DNA of 64,000 nucleotides, from positions 1 to 64,000 of the forward strand of contig JAFDVK010000024.1 of the NCBI GenBank assembly GCA_018269005.1, in the 5' to 3' direction. The stretch's first letter is position 1; each line of letters begins with the position of its first letter. A model generated the notes under the pieces. It was given only the letters and a program-made list of their open reading frames with translations, made no database searches and was not told the origin of the DNA. Shown in pieces: positions 26,078-35,353 of this stretch. The stretch comes from Acidobacteriota bacterium. Its GTDB lineage: Bacteria; Acidobacteriota; Blastocatellia; Pyrinomonadales; Pyrinomonadaceae. The position numbers and the translations under genes are program-made.

Positions 26078-29065
26078 TCATCGAATGTCCTTGATCCGAA
26101 GGACGAGAAGCGTGGTGAATGCCAATACTCCAAACATTAACATCAGGACAAGCTGATTCAAAACTTCGTTCATCCACGGATGCAGGAAGGTCACATAAGG
26201 GGAAAGATCGTCCGGCACTTTCTTTGCGTTCGGAATTGCCGGCATCTCGTCGAGATCAGGCCGCGGCGGAGAAAGCCCGGCGTTACGGTCATCGTCGTAT
26301 TTTCGAAGCTTTGTTTCCGTCTTCGACTGATATTCTTCGAGGTCGTGCCGAGCCTTGGCAAGGATAGCATCATTCTCCTCTTCGACATGCTTGTAAAGAC
26401 CGCGTCCGTTGGTCGCATCACCCGGAGTTGCCCCTTCGGGCTCAAGTGTCGAAAGCGTCGAGAAACGCTTCATCGTGTCGTATGACCATGCGGCCGGCAC
26501 GGCCATGCTAAGCGGCCGCGAAACGTTGTTCGGAACGCCGAAGATACCCGAAAGCAAGATCTGCGGAATGAGCACGAGCGGTACGAGCGTTGTTGCCATC
26601 TGGCTCGATCTTACGGTTGCGGAGATCAGCAGGCCGATGGCCAGCCCGACCGCGGCACTCAAGATGACCGCCCAGAACTGCGGTACTCCAAAAAACTCGC
26701 CCGGCATTGTTCCCGGCAGCAAAATGTCCGCGATCTTCAGCGGCAGGAACAGTAGAATGCACTGAACCGCCACAAGAAGACCAAGCACCGTAAACTTTGA
26801 CGCGGCGTAAGGAAGAATGCCGAGATTGACCATTCGCTCGCGTTTATAAATTGGACGCTCGGCGACGATCTCACGAGCGGCGATGCTTGTGCCGAACCAG
26901 ATCGCCACGATCGACAGCATAAAGTAGATGAAGTCCCGCGGGCCTTTCGGATTGACCGCAGCGAGCGTCAAAAAGGCGACGATCGGAGCTTCTGCGATAA
27001 GGATCGCCAGATTGAGTTTGTCGCGGAGCAAGACTTCGAAATACCGCCGTGAGAGTGTCGCCCATTGCCGGATCGATCCAAAAACACCAAGGCGCGTACG
27101 TTTAGCTCGGCGTCCGCTATCCGCATCGGCTGCGGCTTGGGATTGCGGTTCCGCAACATACTCTCGAAAGTCCGCCGAAGCTATATATGCTTGCCGATAC
27201 CTTTCGGCGGCGGTATCGAGTGAACCGTTGTCGCCGGATTCGAGACGACCAAAAAGTTCGATGACGCTCGAAACTCCGAAGGCTCTCATGGCGCCGTCCG
27301 GCGGACCGAAATACACAAGGCGTCCCTGCATCAGAACGGCGATCTTGTCGTACATTCGCACGGTCTCGGCAGCATGTGACGTTATGACGACGGTACGGCC
27401 GGAATCCGCGATCTGACGGAAGAGTTCCATCATCGAGAATTCGGTCTGCGGGTCGAGGCCGCTGGTCGGTTCATCGAGAAAGAGGAGCGATGGCCTCGTG
27501 ATCAATTCAACGGCAACCGAAACGCGCTTGCGCTGACCGCCGGAAAGATCCGAGACGCGGACGTCACGACGGGGAAGCAAGCCCGTGACATCGAGCACCT
27601 CGTTGATCGTGCGGTCGATCTCGGCCCGACTCACATCGCGCGAAAGCCGGAGCTTCGCGACATAGAGCAGAGTTCTATAGACGGTCAATTCGCGGTGAAT
27701 GATGTCGTCTTGAGGGACAAGCCCGATCGAATGCTTGAGCGATGCGAGTTCGCGGTAAAGATCGCGTCCATTCACGCTCACATTGCCTGCGTCCGGCCGC
27801 GAGGCACCGCTCAAGGTGTGTATCAGCGAAGTTTTGCCTGAGCCGGAAGGTCCGATGATCCCTACGAACTCGTTAGGCTGAACGGTCAGCGAGATATCGG
27901 CGAGGAGCTGTGATCTGCCGCCTTTTGAACGCACCGAACGAGCAAGATGCGAAGCATCGATACGCATCCTTGCGCGCGTATCAAAAACCCCGATCGTTCC
28001 CGCCGCATCTATCTTTATCAGGAATTGCCCGATCTGTACGCTGTCGCTCGGCAAGAAGGGCGATGAGGTGATCGGCGCTCCATTCAGATAGACACCGTTG
28101 GTGGAGCCAAGATCCTCGACCGAGATCTGTCCGCCCGATAGTTTCAGGCGTGCGTGTCGAGAAGAGATGTCCAGCCCGTCGAGCCGAATATCGCTCGTCG
28201 CAGCACGGCCGATCACAAGCTCGTGCTTGTCGCCGAAAACGACCGACATCAGTAACTGCGGTTCCACGCTGTTTTTCGAGATGCCGACAGGCTGGCCCAA
28301 TCGAGCGACGATCGTCTTGCCTTCGCCGGCAAAGTGCTGAAACTCCGCAGCATTCTGCGTAAGATGAGCGACGCGTTCGTTGGCGAGTGAATGTTCGAAG
28401 GACGAATGTTGAGACGGTGCGAAGAATTCGGCCGTTGGGCCGCCCGTGCCAAAGCGGACCTTGTCGCCGTGCGTCAAAGGCGTCGGAGCGGTGATCCGCT
28501 GGTCATTGAGAAAAGTGCCGTTGAAACTGCCGCGATCTTCGAGGACAAATCCGCCTTCTGCCGGAACGATTGCCGCATGATTTCGCGAGACGATACGGTC
28601 GTTCGGCTGAAACGGGACCGTACTCTGAGGATCACGGCCGAACGTGATCTCCGCTTGTCCTATGGCGATCGCCTGCTGCAAAGGGTTGTCAGGAAAGCGG
28701 ACTTCGGCGGTCGCGTTCTCCGAAATACCGCCCAACACGTTGGCCGGCCGGTCTCCGAACGAAACAACGCTCATTGAAGGCCCGTTCGGGCCGAACTGCA
28801 CAACATCGCCTACGTTCAGGCGAGAGCGTGTGATCCGCTGACCGTTAAGGAAAGTACCGTAAGAAGAATTTTGATCAGTGAGAACCCAGCCTTCCGCTTC
28901 GTGAGAGATGGCAGCATGATGCCGCGAAACCATCGGGAATCGGTCATTTGGAAAAACGATATCGCAATCAGAGGCATCGCGGCCGATCGAGATCGCGGCC
29001 TTCTCGAACGCCTTTTGCTCACCGTCGGCAAGCCCTTTCTCAACGCCTGTTAGGACGATCTTCAT
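26078..29065 (-). CDS. FHA-domain ABC transporter (three FHA domains, ATPase and permease fused)
   Basis: A 995-residue fusion. Three phosphothreonine-binding FHA domains lie at about residues 20-95, 135-210 and 280-350, with motifs such as [34 protein letters not shown] and [12 protein letters not shown]. An ABC ATPase follows from about 385 to 610 (Walker [11 protein letters not shown], signature LSGGQRKRV, Walker [11 protein letters not shown]), then an ABC-2 type permease with about six helices. The arrangement resembles mycobacterial Rv1747, which has two FHA domains and is regulated by Ser/Thr phosphorylation; substrate here is unknown. No kinase gene is present in the window. The start overlaps the stop of gatA by 4 bases. 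Confidence 0.9.
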   Translation of the reverse strand: MKIVLTGVEKGLADGEQKAFEKAAISIGRDASDCDIVFPNDRFPMVSRHHAAISHEAEGWVLTDQNSSYGTFLNGQRITRSRLNVGDVVQFGPNGPSMSVVSFGDRPANVLGGISENATAEVRFPDNPLQQAIAIGQAEITFGRDPQSTVPFQPNDRIVSRNHAAIVPAEGGFVLEDRGSFNGTFLNDQRITAPTPLTHGDKVRFGTGGPTAEFFAPSQHSSFEHSLANERVAHLTQNAAEFQHFAGEGKTIVARLGQPVGISKNSVEPQLLMSVVFGDKHELVIGRAATSDIRLDGLDISSRHARLKLSGGQISVEDLGSTNGVYLNGAPITSSPFLPSDSVQIGQFLIKIDAAGTIGVFDTRARMRIDASHLARSVRSKGGRSQLLADISLTVQPNEFVGIIGPSGSGKTSLIHTLSGASRPDAGNVSVNGRDLYRELASLKHSIGLVPQDDIIHRELTVYRTLLYVAKLRLSRDVSRAEIDRTINEVLDVTGLLPRRDVRVSDLSGGQRKRVSVAVELITRPSLLFLDEPTSGLDPQTEFSMMELFRQIADSGRTVVITSHAAETVRMYDKIAVLMQGRLVYFGPPDGAMRAFGVSSVIELFGRLESGDNGSLDTAAERYRQAYIASADFREYVAEPQSQAAADADSGRRAKRTRLGVFGSIRQWATLSRRYFEVLLRDKLNLAILIAEAPIVAFLTLAAVNPKGPRDFIYFMLSIVAIWFGTSIAAREIVAERPIYKRERMVNLGILPYAASKFTVLGLLVAVQCILLFLPLKIADILLPGTMPGEFFGVPQFWAVILSAAVGLAIGLLISATVRSSQMATTLVPLVLIPQILLSGIFGVPNNVSRPLSMAVPAAWSYDTMKRFSTLSTLEPEGATPGDATNGRGLYKHVEEENDAILAKARHDLEEYQSKTETKLRKYDDDRNAGLSPPRPDLDEMPAIPNAKKVPDDLSPYVTFLHPWMNEVLNQLVLMLMFGVLAFTTLLVLRIKDIR

Positions 29066-30459
29066 CCAACGAAAACGGTCGGTTTACCGACGAGAGGAAA
29101 TGCGGTTTCGTATGCGCTTGCGATACGGAGAATCTCGGCCTCGCCCCAAAAGTTTCCAACTAACTGCAGGCCGATCGGAAGTCCATCGGACGATAGCCCG
29201 CACGGGACGCTGACCGCGGGCACTCCCGCAAGATTTGCCGACACCGTGAAAATATCGCTCAGATACATAGCGAGCGGATCGTCCAGGCGTTCACCGATCT
29301 TGAAGGCGGTCGTCGGAGAGGTCGCCGTCAAGATCGCGTCGCAGCTTTTGAACGCTTCAACATAATCCTGTTTGATCATCGCACGAACTTTCTGGGCTTT
29401 CGCATAATATGCATCGTAGTATCCGCTCGAAAGCACGTAGGTTCCGAGCAGGATCCGGCGTTTTACCTCCGCTCCAAAACCCTCTTCACGCGTCTTCATA
29501 TACATCTCGCGGAGTCCGGCGGCTTCTTCGGCACGAAATCCGTATCGGACGCCGTCGAAGCGTGCAAGATTCGAAGACGCCTCGGCGGTCGCAATGATGT
29601 AATAGACAGCGATCCCGTATTTCGCGTATGGAAGCGTGATATCGACCGGCACTGCACCGAGTTTCTTCAGGTTGTCGATCGCCTTTTCAATACTGTCTCT
29701 TACGTCCGCGTCCAGCCCTTCACCGATAAGGTCGCGGACGATGCCGATCCGCATTCCGTTTATGTCGCCGGTCAGCTCGGCCGCATAGTCAGGGACTTCA
29801 ACGTCTGCCGACGTCGAATCCATCGGATCGCGGCCTGCGATCACGCCCAGCACATCGGCAACGTCTCTCGCGGTCTGTCCGAAGATCCCGATGTTATCGA
29901 GCGACGACGCGAATGCGACCAGGCCGTAGCGCGAGATGCGTCCGTATGTAGGCTTAAGGCCGGCAATACCGCAAAAGGAAGCTGGCTGGCGAACGGACCC
30001 GCCCGTTTCGCTTCCGAGTGCAGCTCGCACTACGCCTGACGCGACCGCCGCGGCCGAACCGCCCGAACTGCCGCCCGGAACCCGCTCTTTGTCCCAAGGA
30101 TTTTTCACGGATCCGAAGGCAGATGACTCGTTCGATGAACCCATCGCGAATTCATCCATATTCGTCTTGCCGACCACGACCGCTCCCGCTGCCTGTAGCC
30201 GTTCGACGGCCGTTGCGTCGTAATGGGCCTTGTAATTTGCGAGGATGCGCGAACCACACGTTGCCTGCATTCCTTTAACGCAGATGTTGTCTTTGATCCC
30301 GATCGCAAAGCCTTTCAGCGGCATCTCGGCCGAAGATGCATCTACCTCCGCAGCCCGGGCAAGAGCGGTGTTTCGCTCGATCGAAAGAAAGGAATTCAAG
30401 TCGCCGTTGACACGCTCTGCGTTATCGAGAACGCGTTCGATTTCGTTAACTATTGACAT
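29062..30459 (-). CDS. gatA: Glutamyl-tRNA(Gln)/aspartyl-tRNA(Asn) amidotransferase subunit A
   Basis: The amidase subunit that releases ammonia from glutamine to convert misacylated Glu-tRNA(Gln) or Asp-tRNA(Asn). The amidase signature is complete: catalytic Lys in [13 protein letters not shown], the [14 protein letters not shown] loop and the nucleophile region [15 protein letters not shown], with [20 protein letters not shown] after it. About 465 residues from [11 protein letters not shown], normal length. The ATG at 30459 is used; an in-frame extension to 30537 has no family match. gatC lies two genes upstream with a lipoprotein gene between; gatB is not in the window. The stop overlaps the FHA/ABC gene. 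Confidence 0.95.
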   Translation of the reverse strand: MSIVNEIERVLDNAERVNGDLNSFLSIERNTALARAAEVDASSAEMPLKGFAIGIKDNICVKGMQATCGSRILANYKAHYDATAVERLQAAGAVVVGKTNMDEFAMGSSNESSAFGSVKNPWDKERVPGGSSGGSAAAVASGVVRAALGSETGGSVRQPASFCGIAGLKPTYGRISRYGLVAFASSLDNIGIFGQTARDVADVLGVIAGRDPMDSTSADVEVPDYAAELTGDINGMRIGIVRDLIGEGLDADVRDSIEKAIDNLKKLGAVPVDITLPYAKYGIAVYYIIATAEASSNLARFDGVRYGFRAEEAAGLREMYMKTREEGFGAEVKRRILLGTYVLSSGYYDAYYAKAQKVRAMIKQDYVEAFKSCDAILTATSPTTAFKIGERLDDPLAMYLSDIFTVSANLAGVPAVSVPCGLSSDGLPIGLQLVGNFWGEAEILRIASAYETAFPLVGKPTVFVG

Positions 30460-30469
30460 AGAAGAGAAC

Positions 30470-30934
30470 TTATTTTGAATTAGGATCGGGCGAAACTTTG
30501 TTGACCAACCATTCGCCGCCCCGCTTTGCGACGTCAACCAGAACGTCTTTTTGCTCGGTCGTATAATCGTCTTTCCAGTAGATCTGCACTTGTACGGTCG
30601 TGTCTTCTGCCGAGTTTTGGGTGCAGTGCCCGATCTTGAACGTGCGGGGAAAATTCTCCGACGCAGTAAAATAATCCTGCTTCGACTCGCTTCCTGACAA
30701 TTGTTTGAAAAGTTCGTCGGTCAGATATTTCTTTCGCTTCTCAAGATTTTCGGGCGATGGCGTCATATCATTCCCAAGATGAAATGAGTAGAAACGTCGG
30801 GCGGAGTCGCTAGCTTCGCCGCACGGAGATGTGTCAAAGGTATCGACTCGGCATGCACCCGCCAACACCGACATCAGCACCGCCATCAACGCAGCAGCCG
30901 CCAACCTTGGAACTATGTTCGTCCGAGCTCGCAT
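30470..30934 (-). CDS. Small lipoprotein, function unknown
   Basis: 154 residues. A basic start, a hydrophobic stretch and LMSVLAGAC form a lipoprotein signal peptide with the lipidated Cys at about residue 28. The mature part contains [20 protein letters not shown] and later [12 protein letters not shown] and [17 protein letters not shown], giving a weak resemblance to DUF3828-like secreted domains (FYxxYL then a beta-sheet ending in W-x-V). That is a guess. It sits between gatC and gatA with gaps of about 10 bases, so it is co-transcribed with them although functionally unrelated. Confidence 0.7.
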   Translation of the reverse strand: MRARTNIVPRLAAAALMAVLMSVLAGACRVDTFDTSPCGEASDSARRFYSFHLGNDMTPSPENLEKRKKYLTDELFKQLSGSESKQDYFTASENFPRTFKIGHCTQNSAEDTTVQVQIYWKDDYTTEQKDVLVDVAKRGGEWLVNKVSPDPNSK

Positions 30935-30943
30935 TTCTATTAC

Positions 30944-31225
30944 CTAAAGCACCTTTGGAACACGAAAGTGTTCTGCGACCGGATCCGGCGCTTGCCCGAC
31001 CGCTTCCTCGACCGTAAACGACGAGCGCGGTTCGTCGGCACGTATCGTGCGCGTTGACTCGCCTTCGGCAGTAAGGCCGCCGAGCATCGGTTCGACCGCA
31101 GTTGTATCAAGTGTGTTCAGTTGCTCGACATATTCGACGATCCCGGCAAGCTGAGGCCCGTATAGAGCGGCCTCTTCTTCCGTGATCGCGATATGGGCGA
31201 GATTTGCCACGTGTTTTACATCCAT
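30944..31225 (-). CDS. gatC: Glutamyl-tRNA(Gln) amidotransferase subunit C
   Basis: The small subunit that wraps round GatA and stabilises the GatCAB complex. 93 residues with the family pattern VKHVANLAHIAITEEEAALY, IVEYVEQLNTLDT, VEPMLGG, RADEPRSSFTVEEAVGQAP and a C-terminal FRVPKVL. It is the second gene of the dciA-gatC-(lipoprotein)-gatA run, with about 10-base gaps on both sides. Confidence 0.93.
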   Translation of the reverse strand: MDVKHVANLAHIAITEEEAALYGPQLAGIVEYVEQLNTLDTTAVEPMLGGLTAEGESTRTIRADEPRSSFTVEEAVGQAPDPVAEHFRVPKVL

Positions 31226-31234
31226 AAAATCTTA

Positions 31235-31669
31235 CTATCCGCGAAGCAGGTACACCTCGGCCGCCTCAACGAAACTGCGACGCAGATTCGCGTCTTCGAT
31301 CTTTGACGCGGCAAGCCGAAGTTCCGTTGAAATTTCAGCAGTTTCACCTTTTTCCGAAGTTCGCTTCGCTTTTGCCTTCAGAGCCTCGGGTTCCACCTTG
31401 AACTCAACAAATGCCACCGAGCCGTTGCCGCAAAGTTTGTTCAATCTTGCGATGATCTGGCCGGCAAGATCTTCCAAGTGAAGCTTCCAGGTCTTATCTT
31501 CGGTCGCGACCACAAGCCGTTTTTCGCAGAATTCGACCGGCTGTGTACGCTTTTCGACAAGTTCGCCGACTGCCGCAGGCCACGCAGCAAAAACGAGGCT
31601 TTGCAACGCCTCGGCAGGCGCCTTAGCTTCACTCAAGATCGCCGGAAATGTGCTGAAGAGCGATTCCAT
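31235..31669 (-). CDS. DUF721/DciA-like protein
   Basis: About 144 residues with the DUF721 pattern: an N-terminal helix pair, AWPAAVGELVEKRTQPVEF, then LVVATEDKTWKLHLEDLAGQIIARLN. Members include DciA, which loads the replicative helicase in bacteria lacking DnaC; whether this one does so is inferred. A Lys/Glu-rich helical tail extends beyond the core. I prefer the ATG at 31669, with AGGAT about 10 bases upstream, over the ATG at 31699. It heads the minus-strand gat run and is divergent from maf, which starts 79 bases away. Confidence 0.72.
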   Translation of the reverse strand: MESLFSTFPAILSEAKAPAEALQSLVFAAWPAAVGELVEKRTQPVEFCEKRLVVATEDKTWKLHLEDLAGQIIARLNKLCGNGSVAFVEFKVEPEALKAKAKRTSEKGETAEISTELRLAASKIEDANLRRSFVEAAEVYLLRG

Positions 31670-31748
31670 TAGATAGTTATCCTGTTCATAATTTATCATT
31701 TTAAGGGAGCATTACGACAATGCCGCCATTTTTGCTTCAAACTCAACG

Positions 31749-32330
31749 ATGATAAATCTGCCGAAAATCGTGCTCGCATCGGCGAGCCCACGACGAGTCG
31801 AAATACTGACCTCGGTCGGCTGGCCGTTCGATAAGGTGCCCGCTGACATTGACGAAAGTGAGGTCGAGGGCGAGACATCGGCCGAGTACGTTGCGCGGCT
31901 CGCTGAGGAGAAAGCCCTCGCGGTCGCACGTCAGCGACCTAACGAGATCGTGCTCGGTGCGGACACGACCGTTGTGATCGACGACGGCATTCTCGGCAAG
32001 CCCTTGGACCTTGACGACGCAAAACGTATGCTCGGGTTACTTTCGGGACGTTCGCATTTTGTGTTGACGGGAGTTGCGGTCGCGATCAATGACAAGGTTG
32101 AAAGTGCCCTCGAGCGGACACGTGTCGATTTTCGTGAAATGGATGAGGACGAGATCGAGTTCCTTGCCGTCAAAGGCGATCCGCTCGACAAGGCCGGTGC
32201 GTATGCGGTTCAGGCGCAGGCAGCCCTTTTCATTTCCGGGATCGAAGGCGATTATTGGAACGTGGTCGGCTTGCCGATAGGAACGGTGTATCGCCTGATC
32301 ATGGGTTCAAAAATAAGGACCGGGCGCTAA
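31749..32330 (+). CDS. maf: Maf family nucleotide pyrophosphatase
   Basis: Hydrolyses non-canonical or modified nucleoside triphosphates, such as dTTP/UTP or m7GTP types, preventing their incorporation. The family motifs are all visible: LASASPRRVEILTSVG at the N-terminus, VLGADTTVVIDD with the catalytic Asp, KGDPLDKAGAYAVQ and IEGDYWNVVGLP. Length 193 is normal. The window sequence does not discriminate between subfamilies. Divergent from the dciA-like gene and convergent with the thioredoxin-like gene at 32372. A terminator-like hairpin spans its stop codon. Confidence 0.93.
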   Translation: MINLPKIVLASASPRRVEILTSVGWPFDKVPADIDESEVEGETSAEYVARLAEEKALAVARQRPNEIVLGADTTVVIDDGILGKPLDLDDAKRMLGLLSGRSHFVLTGVAVAINDKVESALERTRVDFREMDEDEIEFLAVKGDPLDKAGAYAVQAQAALFISGIEGDYWNVVGLPIGTVYRLIMGSKIRTGR

Positions 32331-32339
32331 GACGCCCGG
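32320..32339. terminator. Terminator-like hairpin between convergent genes
   Basis: CCGGGCG and CGCCCGG form a 7-bp stem around a 6-base loop that contains the maf stop codon region. No long T run follows, so it may act as a modest bidirectional terminator between maf and the minus-strand gene at 32372. Confidence 0.45.
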
Positions 32340-32371
32340 CCGATCCTCAATATCTATTCTTTCATTGGCGG

Positions 32372-32872
32372 TTAAAGCAGTTTGTCTATCATTTTTGATA
32401 TCGGGATCGACGTATCAAACTTTGGATCAAGCCCCCCGAAAGGCTCGCCCGCAACAGAGCCTGTTTTGTCCAAGATCACAAAGGACGGCACCTGCTCGAC
32501 CTTCAGCTTGCTCATCACGACGGCGCCGTCCGGATCGCGAAGGATCGGCACGGTGATCTTGTTCTTTGTCGCGAATTGCTTCAATTCGGCGTCGCTCACA
32601 GCGTTTTTTGCCGTGGCAGCGTCGGTCGCCACAAAGTAGAAAACGACCGGCTTTGCCGCGTATTTCTTAACAAGGGTGCTTGTGACCTCGGCCTGCGTTT
32701 CCGAAAGCGGAAGCCAACTCGCGCCGACAACGAGGACGACGACCTTGCCTTTTTGGGCCGTCACGTCGACATTTCGGCCGTCCACAGATCTGAGCGACGC
32801 CTGGCCGAAAGCCGTTGCTCCGAAAGCCGCCATCAGACCGAAAATACCGATGTAAAGAGTTAGTCGTCTCAT
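32372..32872 (-). CDS. Secreted thioredoxin-fold protein lacking the CxxC site
   Basis: 166 residues with a signal peptide (YIGIFGLMAAFGATAFGQA). The mature part is an AhpC/TlpA-type thioredoxin fold: VVVLVVGASWLPLSETQAEV occupies the place of the redox site, and the cis-Pro loop KVEQVPSFVILDKTG follows. Where active relatives have WCxxC, this protein has SWLPLS, and no cysteine occurs in the whole sequence. It therefore cannot do thiol redox chemistry and may act as a binding or structural protein. It is downstream of panC by 63 bases on the same strand, with possible own promoter. Confidence 0.75.
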   Translation of the reverse strand: MRRLTLYIGIFGLMAAFGATAFGQASLRSVDGRNVDVTAQKGKVVVLVVGASWLPLSETQAEVTSTLVKKYAAKPVVFYFVATDAATAKNAVSDAELKQFATKNKITVPILRDPDGAVVMSKLKVEQVPSFVILDKTGSVAGEPFGGLDPKFDTSIPISKMIDKLL

Positions 32873-32935
32873 TTCTTCTAGAAAGACACCGCGACGCGGC
32901 CTTCCGCTCTAGTTAGATGCAAACTTTATGCCAAG

Positions 32936-33790
32936 CTACTGCTTCCGATTTAGGATGACATTGTCGATCAAGCGAATGTCATCGATCTTGATCGCCGCGG
33001 CGATCAATGCTTCGCTATCTCCAATCTTTTCAATAGATTGCAGTGTTTCACGGTCAACGATCGCAACATAGTCCAGTTCTGCCGAAGGTTCCTCTTCGAT
33101 TGTCGTTCTAACGATCTGAGCAAGATCTGCGGCATTTCGTTCACCGTTCTTGAAGGCTTTTTTTGCTTCGCGAAGGGAATTGATCAACACGACAGCTTTC
33201 TCGCGGCCCTCGTCCGACAATCGTTCGTTCCGCGACGACATCGCGAGCCCCGAAGCCTCTCTTACTGTCGGCATCACGGCGATCTCCATTTCAAAACCGA
33301 GATCGCGCGTAAGACGTTCGATCACCGCGACCTGCTGAGCATCTTTCTGCCCGAAAAAGGCGATGTCCGGCCGTATCGTGTTGAAAAGTATCGTCACTAC
33401 CGTGGCTACACCGCGAAAATGTCCGGGCCGCGACGCGCCCTCCATAACGTCGGTCAACCCCTCGACATCAACGTAGGTCGAGAAGCCCGGCGGATATACT
33501 TCCTCAACATCAGGAGCATAAATATAATCCACGCCAAGTTCGGCGAGCATCGCCGCATCCTGCGTAAGATCGCGAGGATATTTTTCGAGATCTGCTTTGT
33601 CGTTGAATTGTGCAGGATTCACGAAGATCGAGACGATCGTGATGTCGGAGCGTCGACGCGACTCTTCGACAAGCTTCAGATGGCCGGCGTGCAAGGCACC
33701 CATCGTCGGGACAAAGCCGACCTTCTTGTCTTCGCGCCTAAACTTGCGCGAGATAGAAAAGATGCGTTGTCGTCTGTTGATGATCTCCAT
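32936..33790 (-). CDS. panC: Pantothenate synthetase (pantoate-beta-alanine ligase)
   Basis: Condenses pantoate and beta-alanine with ATP, the last step of pantothenate synthesis. Motifs seen: VPTMGALHAGHLKLVEESRR (HIGH-type nucleotide site), SIFVNPAQFNDKADLEKYPR, FRGVATVVTILFNTIRPD, FFGQKDAQQV and LAMSSRNERLS (KMSKS-like loop). The ATG at 33790 is chosen, matching the family start MEIINRRQ; the 4-residue extension is unneeded. It follows hepT and mntA in an operon that begins with hxlR-folK-panB, so the two pantothenate genes are separated by a toxin-antitoxin pair. Confidence 0.95.
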   Translation of the reverse strand: MEIINRRQRIFSISRKFRREDKKVGFVPTMGALHAGHLKLVEESRRRSDITIVSIFVNPAQFNDKADLEKYPRDLTQDAAMLAELGVDYIYAPDVEEVYPPGFSTYVDVEGLTDVMEGASRPGHFRGVATVVTILFNTIRPDIAFFGQKDAQQVAVIERLTRDLGFEMEIAVMPTVREASGLAMSSRNERLSDEGREKAVVLINSLREAKKAFKNGERNAADLAQIVRTTIEEEPSAELDYVAIVDRETLQSIEKIGDSEALIAAAIKIDDIRLIDNVILNRKQ

Positions 33791-33804
33791 CGCAGGCCTC
33801 ACTC

Positions 33805-34149
33805 CTATCGATCCTCTAATTCTAAGACCATTTCTTTAATACTTGCTCTCAACGATCCAACCTTTGCTGAGGCGGCTTCCCACACGATGTCCAGGTCGCA
33901 CTAGAAATACTGATGTGCGAGGATATTGCGAAATCCGATGATCGCCCGCCAGTCTATTTCGGGGTGTGCATCTCGCATTTCAGGTGAAAGCCTTGAACAC
34001 GCCTCGCCGATGATCTCAAGTTTCCTAGTGACGGCGCTCAATACGAGGTCGTTCTCCAGGAATACGTTTTTCGACAATCCGGCAATGAACAGTTCAACTG
34101 CATCGCACGCAGAGACGATGTCCTCTAGATAAAGCCTGTCATGCCGCAT
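33805..34149 (-). pseudogene. hepT: HepT-like toxin (DUF86) interrupted by an in-frame amber codon
   Basis: HepT is a HEPN RNase whose MntA partner neutralises it by adding AMP to it. The frame from ATG 34149 reads LYLEDIVSACDAVELFIAGL, AVTRKLEIIGEACSRLS, IDWRAIIGFRNILAHQYF, then TAG at 33903-33901. Without that codon the same frame continues for 31 residues, CDLDIVWEAASAKVGSLRAS and beyond, to a TAG at 33807-33805. Together this gives 114 residues, normal for the family, and the continuation matches the expected IVW helix. The catalytic RxxxxHxY (RNILAHQY) is intact but the C-terminal helix would be lost. Either a nonsense-inactivated toxin, a shortened but active form, or a sequence error. 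The start overlaps mntA by 11 bases. Confidence 0.82.
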
Positions 34150-34438
34150 AGATCAGCTGAGCCTCAGCAAGCACGATGTCGCGGATCAACCGCTTTAGCC
34201 CCTGTTTTGGCACGAGATCGACATGAACTCCCAATAGATCCTGGAGATCGATCTGCATACGTGAAAACTCGAACAAGCTGATGCCCGAATCAGGGTAGAA
34301 GTCCACTAATAGATCAAAATCGCTACCCGGATGAGCATCACCACGCGACCTTGATCCAAAAATGCTCAGCTCGCGAACATGGTTCCTTCTGCAGAGTTCC
34401 GCGATCTTCGATCTCTTTTCTTCAGAGAGAATGTTCAT
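34139..34438 (-). CDS. mntA: MntA-like minimal nucleotidyltransferase antitoxin
   Basis: About 99 residues from MNILSEEKRSKI. The nucleotidyltransferase site is complete: LSIFGSRSRGDAHPGSDFDL (GSxxRG...SDxDL) with the two metal-binding Asp, and a third acidic position in HVDLVP. In the MntA-HepT system this enzyme transfers AMP from ATP to the toxin and blocks it. The ATG at 34438 overlaps the panB stop by 4 bases, so translation is probably coupled to panB; the gene end overlaps hepT by 11 bases. Since hepT carries a stop codon, the antitoxin may now be without its full target. Confidence 0.87.
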   Translation of the reverse strand: MNILSEEKRSKIAELCRRNHVRELSIFGSRSRGDAHPGSDFDLLVDFYPDSGISLFEFSRMQIDLQDLLGVHVDLVPKQGLKRLIRDIVLAEAQLIYAA

Positions 34439-35295
34439 CCGGCGGCGATCTCCTTCTTCGTCTCTTCGGTCAAGCCGTAGGATTCGGAATCGCTCGGGTA
34501 TGCTCCGCTCTTTACATCGGCCGACCAATTCTTTATCGCGTCGGTCATCACGTCGCGAATGTTCGCATACTGCCGCACGAAACGCGGCTGCCTGCCGAAC
34601 GTCATTCCCACAAGGTCGTGAAGCACGAGCACCTGAATGTCACACTCGAGCCCGGCGCCGATGCCGATGGTGGAAATATGGAGTTCCTCGGTGATCATTG
34701 CCGCAACTTCGCGTGGAACGAGTTCGAGAACGATCGCGAACGCGCCGGCGTCCTCCAACGCCTTTGCGTCGTCGATCAACCGCTTTGCATGCTCGGCCGT
34801 ACGGCCTTGAACGCGATAGCCGCCCATTTTATAGACCGATTGCGGGGTCAGTCCGATATGGGCGACGACCGGGATCTCCTCGTCAACGAGCCTGCGAACG
34901 AGTCCGGCACGATTGCTTCCGCCTTCGAGCTTCACCGCTTCGGCACCGCCGTACTTCATCAATCGAAGGGCATTTCTGACCGTTTCGTCTTCGCTGACGT
35001 GGTAAGTGCCGTAAGGCATATCGGCGACGACCATCGCGCGTTCGGTCCCGCGTTTTACTGCAATACAAGCCGACGTTATCTCGTCGAGCGAAACGGGGAT
35101 CGTGTTGCCGTAACCGTGAATGACATTGCCGATGCTGTCACCGACAAGAATGATGTCAACACCTGCTTCATCGACGATCCGTGCGGTCGGATAATCGTAG
35201 GCGGTCAGGCAAACGAGCTTCTCGCCCTTTTCCTTTGCGGCGCGTATCGCCGGCAGATAAACCTTGCCTTCGCGATCAGGTTGGAGGTATGCCAT
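34435..35295 (-). CDS. panB: 3-methyl-2-oxobutanoate hydroxymethyltransferase
   Basis: Makes ketopantoate from 2-oxoisovalerate and methylene-tetrahydrofolate, the first step to pantothenate. Motifs: LVCLTAYDYPTARIVDEAGV, ILVGDSIGNVIHGYGNTIPV with the metal-binding Asp, VVADMPYGTYHV, AVKLEGG with the catalytic-site Glu, HIGLTPQSVYKMGGYRVQGR and STIGIGAGLECDIQVLVLHD. The ATG at 35295 gives about 286 residues, close to the usual length; the longer open frame to 35469 has no family match. Folate chemistry links it to the neighbouring folK. mntA overlaps its stop. Confidence 0.95.
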   Translation of the reverse strand: MAYLQPDREGKVYLPAIRAAKEKGEKLVCLTAYDYPTARIVDEAGVDIILVGDSIGNVIHGYGNTIPVSLDEITSACIAVKRGTERAMVVADMPYGTYHVSEDETVRNALRLMKYGGAEAVKLEGGSNRAGLVRRLVDEEIPVVAHIGLTPQSVYKMGGYRVQGRTAEHAKRLIDDAKALEDAGAFAIVLELVPREVAAMITEELHISTIGIGAGLECDIQVLVLHDLVGMTFGRQPRFVRQYANIRDVMTDAIKNWSADVKSGAYPSDSESYGLTEETKKEIAAG

Positions 35296-35353
35296 AAATT
35301 TGCCTAAGAATAGCGTTTTTCTTGCCGAATTGCTAGTAAATTCAGCATGGCGG

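Noticed and set aside
33901..33903. Pyrrolysine or suppressed amber codon in hepT
   Set aside because: The same gene frame ends with TAG as an ordinary stop, and nothing in the window suggests a suppressor system.
33038..33904. Long plus-strand frame (288 codons) opposite panC and hepT
   Set aside because: Antisense shadow of two well-supported genes; His/Arg-rich composition and no ribosome-binding site.
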